From Diphasiastrum complanatum (taxonomy: Eukaryota; Streptophyta; Lycopodiopsida; Lycopodiales; Lycopodiaceae), in assembly GCA_029204225.1 (NCBI GenBank), contig CM055097.1, forward strand, positions 5,639,653 to 5,703,652: a stretch of 64,000 nucleotides of DNA, written 5' to 3'. The first letter of the stretch is position 1. Every line of letters begins with the position of its first letter. Both the position numbers and the translations under genes were made by a program. Below, piece after piece: positions 44,988 through 56,618 of this stretch. The notes under the pieces are model-generated. The model made no database searches. It was not told the DNA's origin and was given only the letters and a program-made list of their open reading frames with translations.

Positions 44988-45200
44988 CACCTCAACTTCA
45001 AGTCATTGGAGGTAATGGCTAAGAATCAAGTTGTGATTGGTCTTCTAAAATTCTTGAGTAGCATCAATCATGTTTGTGAGTCTTGTGCTTTGTCAAAGTC
45101 ACATAGACTACCTTATGCTAGATCTACATCTAGATTTACAAAGCCTTTTCAAATTGTACATTTGAATGTTCATGGAATTACTACAATTAGCAAAGTTGAA
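44988..45200 (+). pseudogene. Cop-G right part: remainder of integrase finger
   Basis: Directly after the Cop-H target duplication the frame resumes with HLNFKSLEVMAK and CESCALSKSHRLPYARST, the Cys half of the integrase finger. It continues to FQIVHLNVHG, where the first catalytic Asp would be; here it is Asn. Homology stops near 45200, so the rest of Cop-G is missing. Confidence 0.8.
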
Positions 45201-45722
45201 GTTTGGATTTCCAATCGGGTGAGTTGTCATGTAGTACGGGCTTCGATCCAATGGGGAGGGGGTTAAGCTATGGATTTAAACGGGACCTAAGCCTACCAAG
45301 GGTGTCAATCTTGGCATTAGATCTAGATGTGGAATGGCTTAGATGAGGGGTGAAGTTCTTGACTATTTCCTTGGTTCTTTTGGGTTTTGGTTTTCATATG
45401 ATCCTCTTCTTGGATCTTGGCTTTCTTGGACAATCTAGACTTCTTGAGCTCTAGATCTTCTCTTATCTTCTCAAGGGAGGGGAGCAATGAAAATAACCCT
45501 ACCTAATAGATCTTATTGATCACTCCAATTGGTTTTTATAATACCTATTTTGCAAATGTGTGATTTTGTGGAATGATGGATGAAAGCATGAGCTAATGAT
45601 CATTCTAGTATGTGATAGCATGATTATGAAACAACAATCAAGCATTCATACATAAACAATCAAGCATATAATGGCAAAATAGGAGGGCTTCACAAAGTAA
45701 GAAAAATGGAGTAAGAGGCTTT

Positions 45723-45804
<82 letters not shown>

Positions 45805-46222
45805 CTATTCTTACAAATGCAAAAGTCATTACAAAATGGTGTCACGTGCCCTTATATAGACAAACCTAGGGTTAGGGTTTTTGGTCCACCCAAAACCAAT
45901 TGGCATTTTAAACTACTTTGGGTCCTTTCTTATTTTAGGTCCATTGGAGCATAGATCTAATTCTATTTCTTGTGCCATTGGCTTACGAGTACAATGCACC
46001 TTCTAAGGGTGTCTGTCGTTATATTATAAATATTTCTAAGTCTTTATGCCGACTCGGCCATGCTTTTATTCTTGTCGTCGTAAGATATGGTTGAGAGGAG
46101 TTGGGCTTTGTTTTTGTTCGTTGGTCGCAGTTTGCGACTTGTCGACCTTCTGATATTGGCATTCTCGGTAAATCTGGATTCTAAAACTCCTTCTCGGTTA
46201 CTTGTCGACACCCCTTAATGTA
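45201..46222. other. Unassigned DNA with a (CT)n array
   Basis: No coding region is recognisable. A (CT)n array occupies 45726-45799. Only weak low-complexity T/G-rich sequence is seen elsewhere. Confidence 0.6.
45726..45799. repeat. (CT)n microsatellite
   Basis: A pure CT array of about 74 bases with no transposon homology at its edges. Confidence 0.95.
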
Positions 46223-46227
46223 GTTTG

Positions 46228-46501
46228 ACTTAGAATTTGCTTTGCATAGGAACACAGATCATGCTACACAGTAACACAAACAGAAAACACTCTCCACAGC
46301 AAGCTCACATAGCAACTGTATTTTTCTAAATGAAATTACACTGTACGTATAGTTGTTCACTCAGGCAACCCATGCATGACCCAGGTTGTCGTTGGCGGGA
46401 CGCATGTCTCGTTGACTTGCCTCGTGGCGAGGCCAACTGATCCTTATCCACTGATAGGACCCACAGTACAATAACACAATGATTCTACTTTAATTATAAC
46501 T
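46228..46501 (-). repeat. Cop-J 3' LTR
   Basis: On the minus strand it starts AGTTATAATTAAAG and ends CAAATTCTAAGT. It matches the other LTR over its whole length with scattered differences. Neither end has the usual TG or CA. Confidence 0.85.
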
Positions 46502-46554
46502 CTCTCCCTTAAAGTAGAGTCACTTTTTATACAGTCATATACATAGCTTTAAAG

Positions 46555-47238
46555 TCAACAAACTTTAAGCACAGAAAGCTTTGATCTAAACTTATCAAAC
46601 TTTTCTCCAGTAAGTGGCTTAGTGAAAATATCAGCTAGTTGTTCTTCTATGCTATAATGAACAACATGAATTTCACGACTCAGCAGCCTCTCATATATGA
46701 AGTGATACTGAATCTCAATGTGTTTAGTTCTCGCATGGAACACTGGATTCTTTGCTAGCTGAATGCCACTCTGACTGTCGCTATGTAAAGTCATGGGATC
46801 TTTCTGCTTCATGCCAATTTCTTCCAAGATTTGTCTCAACCATATAGCTTCCTGTGCTGCACTACACATTGTCTTATACTCTACTTCTGTGGTGGAAAGA
46901 GCAATTGTACTTTGCTTCTTACTAGACCAGGAAAAGCAACTACCACAAAACTGGAATATATATCCTGTGGTGGATCTACGATCATCATAGTCACCTCCCC
47001 AATCCGCATCCACATAGCCACACAACTTAGGTAAACCATCATGCTTCCTGTAAATCAAGCCATACTCTGAAGTGCCTTTCACATAATGCAAAATGCATTT
47101 AGCTGCTTTCCAATGCATTTCCGTAGGTGTTGTCATAAACTGACTTACAATGCCAACAACATAACATATATCTGGTCTAGTCGTGGTAAGGTAAATTAAG
47201 CTCCCTACTAATTGTCTATATACCGTAGCATCAAATGA
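46555..47238 (-). pseudogene. Cop-J RNase H
   Basis: After a TAG near 47238 the frame continues with GSLIYLTTTRPDICYVVG and then RNase H: GYVDADWGGDYDDRRSTTGY (catalytic Asp), STTEVEYKTMCSA (catalytic Glu) and LHSDSQSGIQLAKNP (catalytic Asp). It ends with LADIFTKPL shortly before the polypurine tract. The domain itself is intact; it is cut off from RT by the nonsense codon. Confidence 0.88.
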
Positions 47239-47820
47239 CTATAACTCATCAAGCTTAGAAAGCTTTTTACCTGGTTCAATAGGAGTGTTTACTGGTTTGC
47301 AATCCTGCAACCTAAACCTGTGCAGCAACTCTTTGACATACTTCACCTGTGTTAATCCCACTTCATGTCCTTTTTGCCACACTTCTACTCCAAGGCAGTA
47401 ATGCATCAGGCTGAGATCTGTCATCTCGAATTGTTCCATGAGGTCTTTCTTGATCATGTCTATCATCTCTTGATTATTTTCCGTAATAATCAAGTCATCA
47501 ACATAAAGAGCAATCAAAGCAACCATACCATCAAAGCATAAGACATATAGATTTGGATTAGAATGTGTTCTCACCATCCCCTTTGAACAAAAATAGGCAT
47601 CAATCCTGCTATACCATCCACGTGGTGCTTGTTTAAGACCATAAAGTGCTTTCTTCAAGTGACATACTTTATTTTCTTGTCCTTTCGTTACAAAGCCTTC
47701 AGGTTGATCCATGGACACTTCTTCTTCTAACTCACCTTTTAGAAAAGTAGATTTCACATCCATCTGATGCAAAGACCAACCAAAATGTGAAGCTAAAGCA
47801 ATAAGTAGACGTAGAGTATT
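47239..47820 (-). pseudogene. Cop-J reverse transcriptase palm
   Basis: The frame includes MDVKSTFLKGELEEEVSMDQ, KKALYGLKQAPRGWYSRID and the active site LYVDDLIIT. It is bordered by a TGA near 47814 (where a Trp or Arg codon is expected) and a TAG near 47238. Between the two stops the enzyme sequence is well preserved. Confidence 0.88.
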
Positions 47821-49314
47821 TCACTTACAAACCGGCGCAAAGGTCTCTTCATAGTCGATGCCTTTATTTTGTGCGTACCCTTTGATCACTAATCTTGCTT
47901 TGTGTTTTGCTATACTTCCATCTGCATGGTACTTAGTCCTGTATACCCATTTGCAACCAATGGGTTTCTTGCCAACTAGTGGTTCTACTAAGTCCCATGT
48001 GCTATGCTTAGCAATTGACTCCATCTCCTCTCCCATGGCCTTGACCCAAATGTCATCATCCTTCGCTTCACCATAAGTCGAAGGTTCTTTGCTTTGAATA
48101 ATTCTAGATAAGAGAGCATAATTTGCTTCATACCTTTCAGGTAGTATCTTCTCTCTTGTTGATCTTCGTAGCACTCCCTGGTTAGATGATCCTGGAAAGT
48201 CATCTATGTCGTGGCTCTCCAACAATCTCTCAAACCACTTAGGGAGCTTTCTGTCAGGTGACCGGCTTCCTGGTGAAAATGTATCCCACGGTACATCCTT
48301 CTCCTTGCATTTGTCACCTGCAACTTCAATCCTTCTTGCACCAAAAGGTTTGTCCCTACCTCTCCAACCTGTTTCTTGAGGTTGAGTAGTAGTATCTTGA
48401 GATGTATCCTCATGTTCATCACTCGGAAGGTCAATGAATGGATCATCATCAGGTGGTATCCTCACTATACCATCTTTCCCACTGGATGTGTCTATCTTCT
48501 CAGCATCCTCGTCTTCATACATCTTGGATTCATCAAAGATAACATCACGGCTTATATGGATTTTGTTTTCGACTGGATCAAAATATCTATAGCCCTTCAC
48601 ACGATCATCATATCCTAGGAATATGCACTTGATAGCTTTTACATCAAGTTTACATCTTTCTTCCTTAGGAATGTGTACAAAGGCCTTACATCCAAAGATT
48701 TGCAAGTGGTTCACCTTTGGCTTCTTCTTCGTGAATGCTTCTTTAGGTGTTATCTTTGGTATGACAATGGTAGGACTTCTATTTTGAAGATAGCCTGTCG
48801 TGCTACATGCTTCTGACCAAAAATCTTTTGGTAGTTTCATCTCAGCTAGCATAGATCTGGCACTTTCCACAATCGTACGATTTTTGTACTCAGCTACACC
48901 ATTGAGAGCAGGAGTATGAGCTTGCGTAAAGTGTCTTTTAATCCCACATTGATCACAAAGATCATTGAAGTCATTAGACTTGTACTCACCTCCACTATCT
49001 GATCTTAGGACTTTGATCTTCCTACCTGTCTGATTTTCGACCAATGCTTTGAAGCTCTTGAAGTTATCAAATGCATCTGATTTCTTCTTCAAGAAGTAGA
49101 TCCACGTCTTACGTGACATATCATCAATAAAGGTCATGAAATAGAAGGCTTTACCTAAGGACATAGTCCTCATAGGCCCGCATAAATATGTGCGGATTAA
49201 ATCCAGGATGTTTTTTGCTCTTGCAACACCCCCTTTATTGAACTTCTCTCGATGCTGCTTCCCATATACACAAGATTTGCACATCGATTTCAAGTGATCT
49301 TCTATGGTAGGCAA
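47821..49314 (-). pseudogene. Cop-J integrase and N-terminal reverse transcriptase
   Basis: The frame has the Cys half of the integrase finger (CKSCVYGKQHREKF), the core with RSDSGGEYKSNDF (second Asp) and NGVAEYKNRT (Glu), a linker, and RT motifs CKWVYRTKYHADGS and GIDYEETFAPV. The first catalytic Asp is replaced by Tyr in the motif RTYLCGPM. An in-frame TGA at 49315 separates it from the finger's His half. Confidence 0.88.
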
Positions 49315-49978
49315 TCATGTTACCATCTCCAATTTTCTCATCAAACTGAGGCTTCCCAAGTTCAAGTGACCAAGCCTCTTATGCCACAACTCAATTTGCG
49401 ATAGAATGGACGATACAAGTCCATGTTGCCCCTTAATTGTAGCATTCAACCTGTACAATTTTGTATTGGGCTCTCTTACTCCATCCGCAATAACTTTGAA
49501 CTTTTGGTTCGCATCCTTCACAAAGCAACGATCATGGGCGGATTCTACTTTCAACTTTTGATCAGTAATGACTCCAACAGAAAGTAGATTTTTCCTCAAA
49601 CCTGGTACATAGAGTACCTCCCTGATTATCCTGCTTTTGCCATCAGGTAGTTGGATTGAAACAGTGCTTATTCCCTTGATCATGCACAACTCACCATTTG
49701 CTTGTGAAACATATGTTCCATTATCCAACACCTTCAAACTACTGAACCAATTCTTGTTACCTGTCATGTGTCTTGTGGCTCCTGAGTCAATATACCATGC
49801 CTGATCATCTTGATTAGATGACAATGCATATATGAAGATGCTAGAGTCTTCAATCTCACCCTCATCGACAAGGTTACCTGCTTGTTTTGGTTTCCCCTTG
49901 TCTTGTTCCGCCAGGAATTTGCGACATTCACTCTCCAATGGCCCTTTTTACCACAATGGAAGCACTTGTCTTTCTTCT
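49315..49978 (-). pseudogene. Cop-J zinc knuckle, protease and integrase His motif
   Basis: It begins with the knuckle CFHCGKKGHW, where a one-base loss shifts the frame before the last Cys (ESECRKF is in the next frame). The protease active site is AWYIDSGATRHMTG with its Asp present, and the flap-like YVPGLRKNLLSVG follows. It ends with ELWHKRLGHLNLGSL, the His half of the integrase finger. Confidence 0.85.
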
Positions 49979-50121
49979 TTTATTTGCTTGGATAAGTGCT
50001 AGAAGAAAATTTGTGAGATAGTTTCAAATCTTGGTGATTTTTTTTGAAAGCATTTGTTATTGTTCAAAGGAGTGCTTTGTGGATTGAAACAAGTTGAAAA
50101 AGAAGATCAGGTCATTGCTAC

Positions 50122-50559
50122 ATGGGAACCTCAATTGGGGTCATGTTGGAAGCCAATGATAGGCTTACCTCAAGCAACTATTCATTGTTGAAAGTGACGA
50201 TGGAGTCACTTCTTGAGATGAATGACATTTTGGATATTGTTGTAGGTTTGGAGGAGAGACCAACAACACAACAAGATCAAATGAGGTATGACAAGACGGC
50301 CAAGAAGGCTCTACACATGATAAAGATGAATGTTACCAATGAACTTCTCAAGGAAGTTGGTAAGTGCACATCATCTTCGGAAGCTTGGAATTCATTGAAG
50401 AAGCTTTATGAATCCAAGTCTACTTCTAGAGTGTTGATTCTAAGAAGGCAAATCTTTTCTTGTTTGCAAAAGAATGAAGAAAGTCCAAGTACTTTCATTT
50501 TGAGAATGAAAGCAATGAATGATGAGTTAGCTTGCATAGATGGAAGCATTAAGGAATGA
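50122..50559 (+). pseudogene. Cop-I gag N-terminal domain
   Basis: A 145-codon frame starts MGTSIGVMLEANDRLTSSNY and aligns closely with the first 145 residues of Cop-H. It ends at a TGA where Cop-H has Gly (SIKE then stop). This is the helical particle-forming domain. Confidence 0.88.
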
Positions 50560-50571
50560 GAGCTTATTCAA

Positions 50572-51795
50572 GTGATTCTTAATGGCTTGTTGGATGCTCA
50601 TGAAAACATTGTTCAAAGTATTGCTATTCAAAAGACTTTGTCAAGTTTGATGGATCTTGAAGAGATCTTGATCAATGAGGAATATAGGCTTCAAGCAAGA
50701 GGTGGATCTACATCGACACTTCAAGAGGATGCTATATTCACAAAGGGCAAATTCAAGGACAAAACCAAAAGCAAGTGGTCTAAAAGGCAAGATCAAATGG
50801 ATGCTTCTTCAAGTGGCAAAAAGAAGGATAGATCAGAGCTCAAGTTCTTCTATTGTGGCATCAAAGGACACTTTGCAAGTGAGTGCTACAAGAAGAAGAG
50901 AGATCAAGGAGACAAGCAAGGTAATCTTACTCTTGATGAGGATGGTTTGGATGTTCAAGATGCAAATGATGATGCTTTTGTGATGTCTTCATGTATGCTT
51001 GCTAATGATGGAGATCTAGATCCTTGGTGGATTGCTAGTGGAGCAAGTTCACACATGACCTTTCACAAAGAGTACTTCACTTCTTTGTTGGCATATGGAG
51101 ATGATAAGAGTGTGATCTACACGGCCAATGATGGTGAGTGTGCAATCAAAGGGATTGGCACAATTCCTATTTCTCTCTCTACAAATAGGAATGTTCATTG
51201 GGAGGATGTCATATTTATTCCATCTATTACCAAGAATTTGCTTAGTGTGAGTCAAATGCTAAGTAAGGGCCTCAAGGTGGAGTTTGATGGAGATGCTTGT
51301 TTGATCAAAAGGAAGGATTTCTTGATTGGAAAAGGTAAAAGACAAGGGAAGTTGCTCAAACTTGATGCTTGTGTTATTGCTAACCAAGTTGGATGTGTTG
51401 CAAGGGAGAAAATTTTTATTCAAGAGGTTTGGCACAAAAGGATGGGACACCTCAACTTCAAGTCATTGGAGGTAATGGCAAGGAAGAAGGTTGTGATTGG
51501 TCTTCCAAGTTCCTTAAATAATGACAAGCATGTTTGTGAGTCTTGTGCTTTGTCTGAGTCACATAGACTACCTTATACTAGATCTATTTCTAGACCTACA
51601 AAGCCTTTTCAACTTGTACATTTGGATATTCATGGATTTACTACAATTAGCAATAGTGGAGCTAAGATGTATGTAACATTCATTGATGATTTTAGTAGAT
51701 TTTGTTGGATCTATCTACTAAAGAGCAAGGATGAAGTGTATGATGTCTTTGTGAAGGCTTTTTTTTTATGCGGGGCGGGGATCACCCAAAGCTGA
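50572..51795 (+). pseudogene. Cop-I gag C-terminus, dead protease and integrase finger
   Basis: The frame continues gag with a knuckle FYCGIKGHFASEC in which the first Cys is replaced by Phe (LKFFYCG). The protease active site reads WWIASGASSHMT, so the catalytic Asp is Ala. The integrase finger is kept (VWHKRMGHLNF, CESCALSESH), as is the first catalytic Asp position (VHLDIHG). It stops at a foreign insert of about 43 bp at 51755-51800. Confidence 0.88.
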
Positions 51796-51799
51796 GAGC

Positions 51800-52233
51800 G
51801 AAAGTTCAAGAATGCAAGGGAGAACCAATTTTCCACAAAGATCAAGTGCTTGAGAGGTGACAATGGTGGTGAGTACATATCTAACAAGTTCAAGGCCTTT
51901 TGTGATGAGCATGGGATCAAGAGGGAGTATACAACATCAAGGACCCCACAACAAAATGGAGTGGCTGAACGGAAGAATAGGACTTTATGTGAAAGTGCTA
52001 TAGCTATGAGGTTCAATGCTAACCTTGACAAACCATTTTGGGATCAAGCTTTGTTGTGTGCCAATTTCTTGTGCAATAGGTGGCCGAGTGCTATTTTGGA
52101 TGGAAGGACACCTTTTGAGATGCTATTCAAGAGGAGGCCGAGTGTCAACTTTCTAAGAACCTTTGGATGCACATGCTATGTCAACATTACTCTTGATGAT
52201 AGGACCAAGGAGGATCCATCTTCAAGAAGAGGT
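51800..52233 (+). pseudogene. Cop-I integrase core, truncated
   Basis: After the small insert the frame resumes with the second Asp (RGDNGGEY) and the Glu (NGVAERKNRT) of the integrase. It continues to CTCYVNITLDDRTKEDPS, where homology to Cop-H (residue about 690) stops at the Cop-J boundary. Confidence 0.85.
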
Positions 52234-52931
52234 CCCTCATCCTCTTGAGATTTGGCAAATTGCTGCTTAGACTTCTTCTTGCCCTTGCCCTTGCCTTGTT
52301 TTTGGCGTGTCGCAAGTGCCTGATCGTCAGTATTTTGACGTCTAGCTTTCACCATTTCTCGCCGTTGCTCTTCTTGCATCAAGATTCCTGTGAGCTCGTC
52401 AAAGGTTGGCAATCTTTCTCTTGATGCTATTCCGCTCACAAACATCTGATAGGATTCTACAATGCCACACAATGCATTATGCACTAGCTCCACATCACGT
52501 ATGCGCTCACCAATAGAATGCAGTTCATCTCTCATTGTCTTGATTCTAGTCATGTACGTCTGGATGTGCTCTCCTTGTTCCATGCGGGCATTATTCAACT
52601 TTGACTTCAGAAACATGATTCTTGACGGATTTGACTTTTCGAACTGCTCCTTTAGCACATCCCATGCCTGTCTGGGTGTAATAGCATCACAAATGTGGGT
52701 AATGATGTGATCCTTCACTGACAAGTTAATAAAGGTCAAAGCTTTCCTCATCTTTTTGTCAAACACTTTGACGTCTACTTCATTTGGCGACCTTCTCTCA
52801 TCACCTGTGACGACTTTCCACACGTCTTTCTCCATCAATATGTTTTTCATTTTGAGTTTCCACACTGCATAGTTGAAAATCCCGTCCAATTTGCTACTTT
52901 CACTCAAAATGGACTCTCCCATGTTTGCCAT
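52234..52931 (-). pseudogene. Cop-J gag capsid region
   Basis: From the ATG at 52931 the frame gives a copia gag (UBN2-like): FNYAVWKLKMKNILMEKDVW, AWDVLKEQFEKSNPSRIMFL, YMTRIKTMRDELHSIGERI and a Lys-rich end (KGKGKKKSKQQF). It is cut at about 52234 by Cop-I. The last 19 codons of the raw frame belong to antisense Cop-I. A leader of about 1280 bases (52932-54214) separates it from the primer site. Confidence 0.85.
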
Positions 52932-54214
52932 CGCAAAACTGCTTGAAACTTCTACCTTAGGCTAAGAACAGTAGGCCGAGGCCAATAGTGATGTCAGAAG
53001 TTGAGAATAATGACCTGCACTTTTCTCCTTACTAGGCCACTCGCCGCTTTTCCACCAATTTGAAAGTCAAATCGGCGTCGCCTTCCGAAATGCACTCAGT
53101 CGTCAACTCCCAACAACGTGCCTAGTGGAATGGTGAAATCGCTTTTGGCATACTCCGAACACTTTCTCCGCTGCAATCACTCTGTTTTGTTGTACCGTAC
53201 TTGTAGGTACAGTCCGAGTGCCCTTCGTTTGGAGGTTATAGCCTTTCGTTTGGGTCAAAACGGACAAAGGACCCAAAAATAGGGACTTTTCTAGTTTTTG
53301 AACTGTTTCTTCACCTTGAAGAAACTTCACTCTTCACTTGTGAAGGGGCCCAACTCAACTTTCAGTATGAAAATTATTAATGAAGTTGAAGGCCAAAATG
53401 CACTTCACTTCTTCAGGGCCTTGTTCAAAGCCCGTCCAATGGCTTATAGCAATCCAACGGCCCACATGAAGCTCATCTCTACCATTGATTATCTTGTATC
53501 TAGATCCAACGATCTAGATTTCGTTTGGACATTAAACCAAATCCCTGGAGCCACGACACACTCCAATACACTGAGTCGCCACCCTCCTTCACATCGTGCG
53601 ATCTGCCTGCGGTCTCTTATCCTCTTGCTTGCTAGCTATGGCTTCACCAAGGTTTTCTCTTGCCCTGCAAAACGCGATTCAGCACCCTCTCTGATGCGCG
53701 GCCGCCCACGGCCTTCTGTGATTTAGCTTAGCTGAGCAGGGCGCCCTTCTTCAAACTTTTACAGCTCCAAAAAGAGTTCAGAATAGAGAGAAATCTCTGA
53801 TTTTGTGCTTCCAAATCCCAGACCAGGGTTTTTTTACACAAATTGGTCCTTGGCTTCCAATTCACAGTGTTCTGACAGGCCTATCCTCTTCCTTTGAGGT
53901 CGTCCTACTGCTGGAAAGCTGATGCTTCAATCCGTTCATCAAACGGTATCCGATTGAATGCACATTGACTGCAAACACCAAATAGCCTGTTTCGAAATTT
54001 CAAAATTCCGTTTTCTGAGGTTCTGATTCAGCCGACAACCCTTGTCTCTGAATCCTCACACAGTCTCAAGCTCACCAAGCTTCTGTGTGCTAAACTCTCT
54101 GCACCAGTGTTTCTCTTTCCGTCTTCAACCCGTCGTAAACCCCGAACTCTCAGAAGACAGTTCTCCCGAAGCTCTTTTCAACGGCGACAGTGTACTGTGT
54201 ACACTCCCTGTACG

Positions 54215-54226
54215 GCTCTGATACCA
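54215..54226 (-). promoter_or_regulatory. Cop-J primer-binding site
   Basis: The minus strand reads TGGTATCAGAGC, immediately after the LTR end AAATTCTAAGT. Confidence 0.92.
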
Positions 54227-54497
54227 ACTTAGAATTTGCTTTGCACAGAAACACAGATCATGGTACACAATAACACAAACAGAAAATACTCTCCACAGCA
54301 AGCTCACATAGCAACTGTATTTCTCTAAATGAAATTACACTGTACATATAGTTGTTCACTCAGACAACCCATGCATGACCCAGGTTGCCGTTGGGACGCG
54401 TGTCCCATCGACTTGCCTCGTGGCAAGGCCAACTGATCCTTATCCACTGATAGGACCCACAGTACAGTAACACAATGATTCTACTTTAATTCTAACT
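54227..54497 (-). repeat. Cop-J 5' LTR
   Basis: On the minus strand it reads AGTTAGAATTAAAG ... AAATTCTAAGT, with the terminal inverted pair TTAGAATT/AATTCTAA. It differs from the 3' LTR by roughly a dozen substitutions and small indels, so the insertion is older than Cop-H. Confidence 0.85.
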
Positions 54498-54502
54498 GTT
54501 TA

Positions 54503-56600
54503 GCGGCACGATTCCTTTCTTTGATATCCATTAGGCTCTTTTGGCTTATGGAATGGGTTAGAAGAATCTTCACCAGTATATTCTAACAGTAGAAGGCAAT
54601 TGTCTTCATATTCGACATTGATAAGCTTTTCCTTCTTACTTCTTCCTTACTTCTTGTTGTCAACTTTTGTAGAGATTGGTAAGGAACATTGCTCAAAAGC
54701 ATTACTAAGTTGTCGTAAGAGGGAGGAACCGGGATCGTATACCACTTGTTGGGGGTGGTACAGACGTTAAGAAAATTATTTATCAGCTCTGATATCACTC
54801 TTGCTAAATATGAAATCCAGACAAGAAAAACACAATGTTAAATTATAACAGGATCATTACAAATTGTAGATTCAGACTACTACTTAGATCGACCAGAGGA
54901 ATATATTTGTAGGTGTCTGAGACAACCATGAAGGCAACAATATAGTCAGGTGTCTATTGTAAAAAAATATGAATCACTAAGATCTAATATGTCCCTTTGA
55001 TCTTTGGTTATGAATGACAACACATCTAGCACCATTGACAATGTAGAAATCTAACATCTACTACACATAGAAGATGCAAACTCAATAAGATTTTGATCAA
55101 ACATCAAATATATGATAAAATGAAGTTGTTGTCCGTACAATGACAGTATTCAAACCTCCTCAAGTCAGCAAGCTACAGGATCGCAGGAGTTCCAAAAACT
55201 CAGTTGCATCCACAATTAATCTTGGATGCATTCACAATCTAAATCTATCATAGCTTAGAGAGTCACAAATTTACATTTTCCAATCAATGTTTTTCAGTTT
55301 TCTTGTTCACAATTTATATGCTTCAGAAGAGGATTAGTCTAAGGACCTTAAATCCTCTCATGCAAACCGTAATTTCAAATTTCTAGCAGCAGTCAACTTA
55401 TTCATCCAGGATAAATTGATTCCGCGTCAATCTATCAACAAATAGCCTGCTACTTAATCTGAATCAAAACTGTTCAAAACATTATGGACTCATGCAAATC
55501 ACCATCTAAAAAAACATATTTGAACAAGAAAGTGGATCTACACATGCAGATCATTCTAATTCAGACAGAAAATTTTTAAGGCTTCAAAAAATAAAAATGA
55601 ATTCCACACTAATTCACAGCATCTCTAACAAAATCAAACAAGGAGAAGAGCACTCTACCACCAAGTTTGAAAAGCGTGCTCAACAAGAATTAGTAAATCC
55701 AAACCCAATTTCCCTTGAAAAAATAGCACTCCATCCGGGATGTAAATCCAAGTGCGTTCAAATTCTGATTTGATGTAGAACTTCTCTCCATCCGATCCAA
55801 AAACTGCATGTTATCCGGGCTCTGATACCAATGTAAAGACCACTAGGGATAAACCCCTAAGATGAGGATAGGAAAACACAAGGGAGACTGTGGAGCAAAA
55901 CCACCCAACCAACCCTAGATCCCTCCTGGAGAATCCTCTTGATCTTGCCCCCAAGCCATGCCAATGTGACAACAAGAGGAGAAGAGCTCAACAGGTAACC
56001 TAGACCAAGTCGTTGACGAAATAGTCTCTACCTCAATATATAGAGAGTAGGATCCAGTGCATGAGCACATGCAATCCTCATGTAGGTCAACAATAAATAG
56101 GTTACAGCTCTACATGCATACCTCCTACCTATATCAGTCACATGTACATGCACTGCTCCATATGTCTCAATTAGAGTGTCTGGGTCCTCTCAAGATCATT
56201 AGTCACCAACAGGCCTTGACTTGGAATTAAATCTAGGCATGACCAATAATCTCGAACACTGGAGGGCCGGTCTACCATATTAGGACTATCCAGGTCCTTA
56301 ACCAAATATGGTCGTAACAAAACCTCCTGACTTCTTTGATTGTCTTCTTGTAGCAACATAGTGATAACTCTATTAGAGTTAAATCTGAGTGCGTCGATAT
56401 GATCATCACCCAATTTTCATATGTAGAGGACAGGCTTGAAAGCAATTCTTGCAAAAAGCCAACACTGTCATTTTTTTTGCGACATTGTCGCATTTTTCTA
56501 ATGACAGCTTCACGTTCATTTCTGCAGAGTGACAATTACGTTCATTTATGCAAACATACTGTTTACGGCCAATTGTCACTGCTTATCAGCAATCAACTTC
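54503..56600 (-). pseudogene. Remnants of two or three minus-strand copia elements
   Basis: A gag piece (PPSYDNLVMLLS, about 54583-54760) lies next to a primer-like TGATATCAGAGC near 54788-54799. A perfect primer site TGGTATCAGAGC (minus strand) sits at 55819-55830, with a probable LTR starting at 55832 (TGTAAAGACC as read on plus) and a TATA-like CTATATATTG near 56040. Another gag piece (SLSSTYENWVMII then RVITMLLQEDNQRS) spans 56290-56480 with a frameshift. Their boundaries overlap and cannot be separated by eye. Confidence 0.55.
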
Positions 56601-56618
56601 TGAGAAGAACTGGATGAA

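Larger units (their letters stand above)
49981..52233 (+). mobile_element. Cop-I: inverted, LTR-less copia 5' fragment inside Cop-J gag
   Basis: This block carries gag, protease and integrase of a Cop-H relative on the plus strand. It splits the minus-strand gag of Cop-J between its capsid part (52234-52931) and zinc knuckle (to 49978). It begins upstream of its own gag ATG and ends mid-integrase at EDPSSRRG. No LTR, primer site or target duplication is visible. The arrangement mirrors Gyp-B inside Gyp-A. Confidence 0.82.
46228..54497 (-). mobile_element. Cop-J: Ty1/copia element with non-canonical LTR ends
   Basis: The element is bounded by LTRs of 274 and 271 bp, with a perfect initiator Met primer site (54215-54226) and a purine tract (AAGGGAGAG) before the 3' LTR. 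The flanks GTTTG (46223-46227) and GTTTA (54498-54502) look like a 5-bp target duplication with one change. The coding region is a near-continuous copia gag-pol broken by three nonsense codons, a frameshift in the zinc knuckle and the inverted insert Cop-I (about 49981-52233). Confidence 0.88.
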
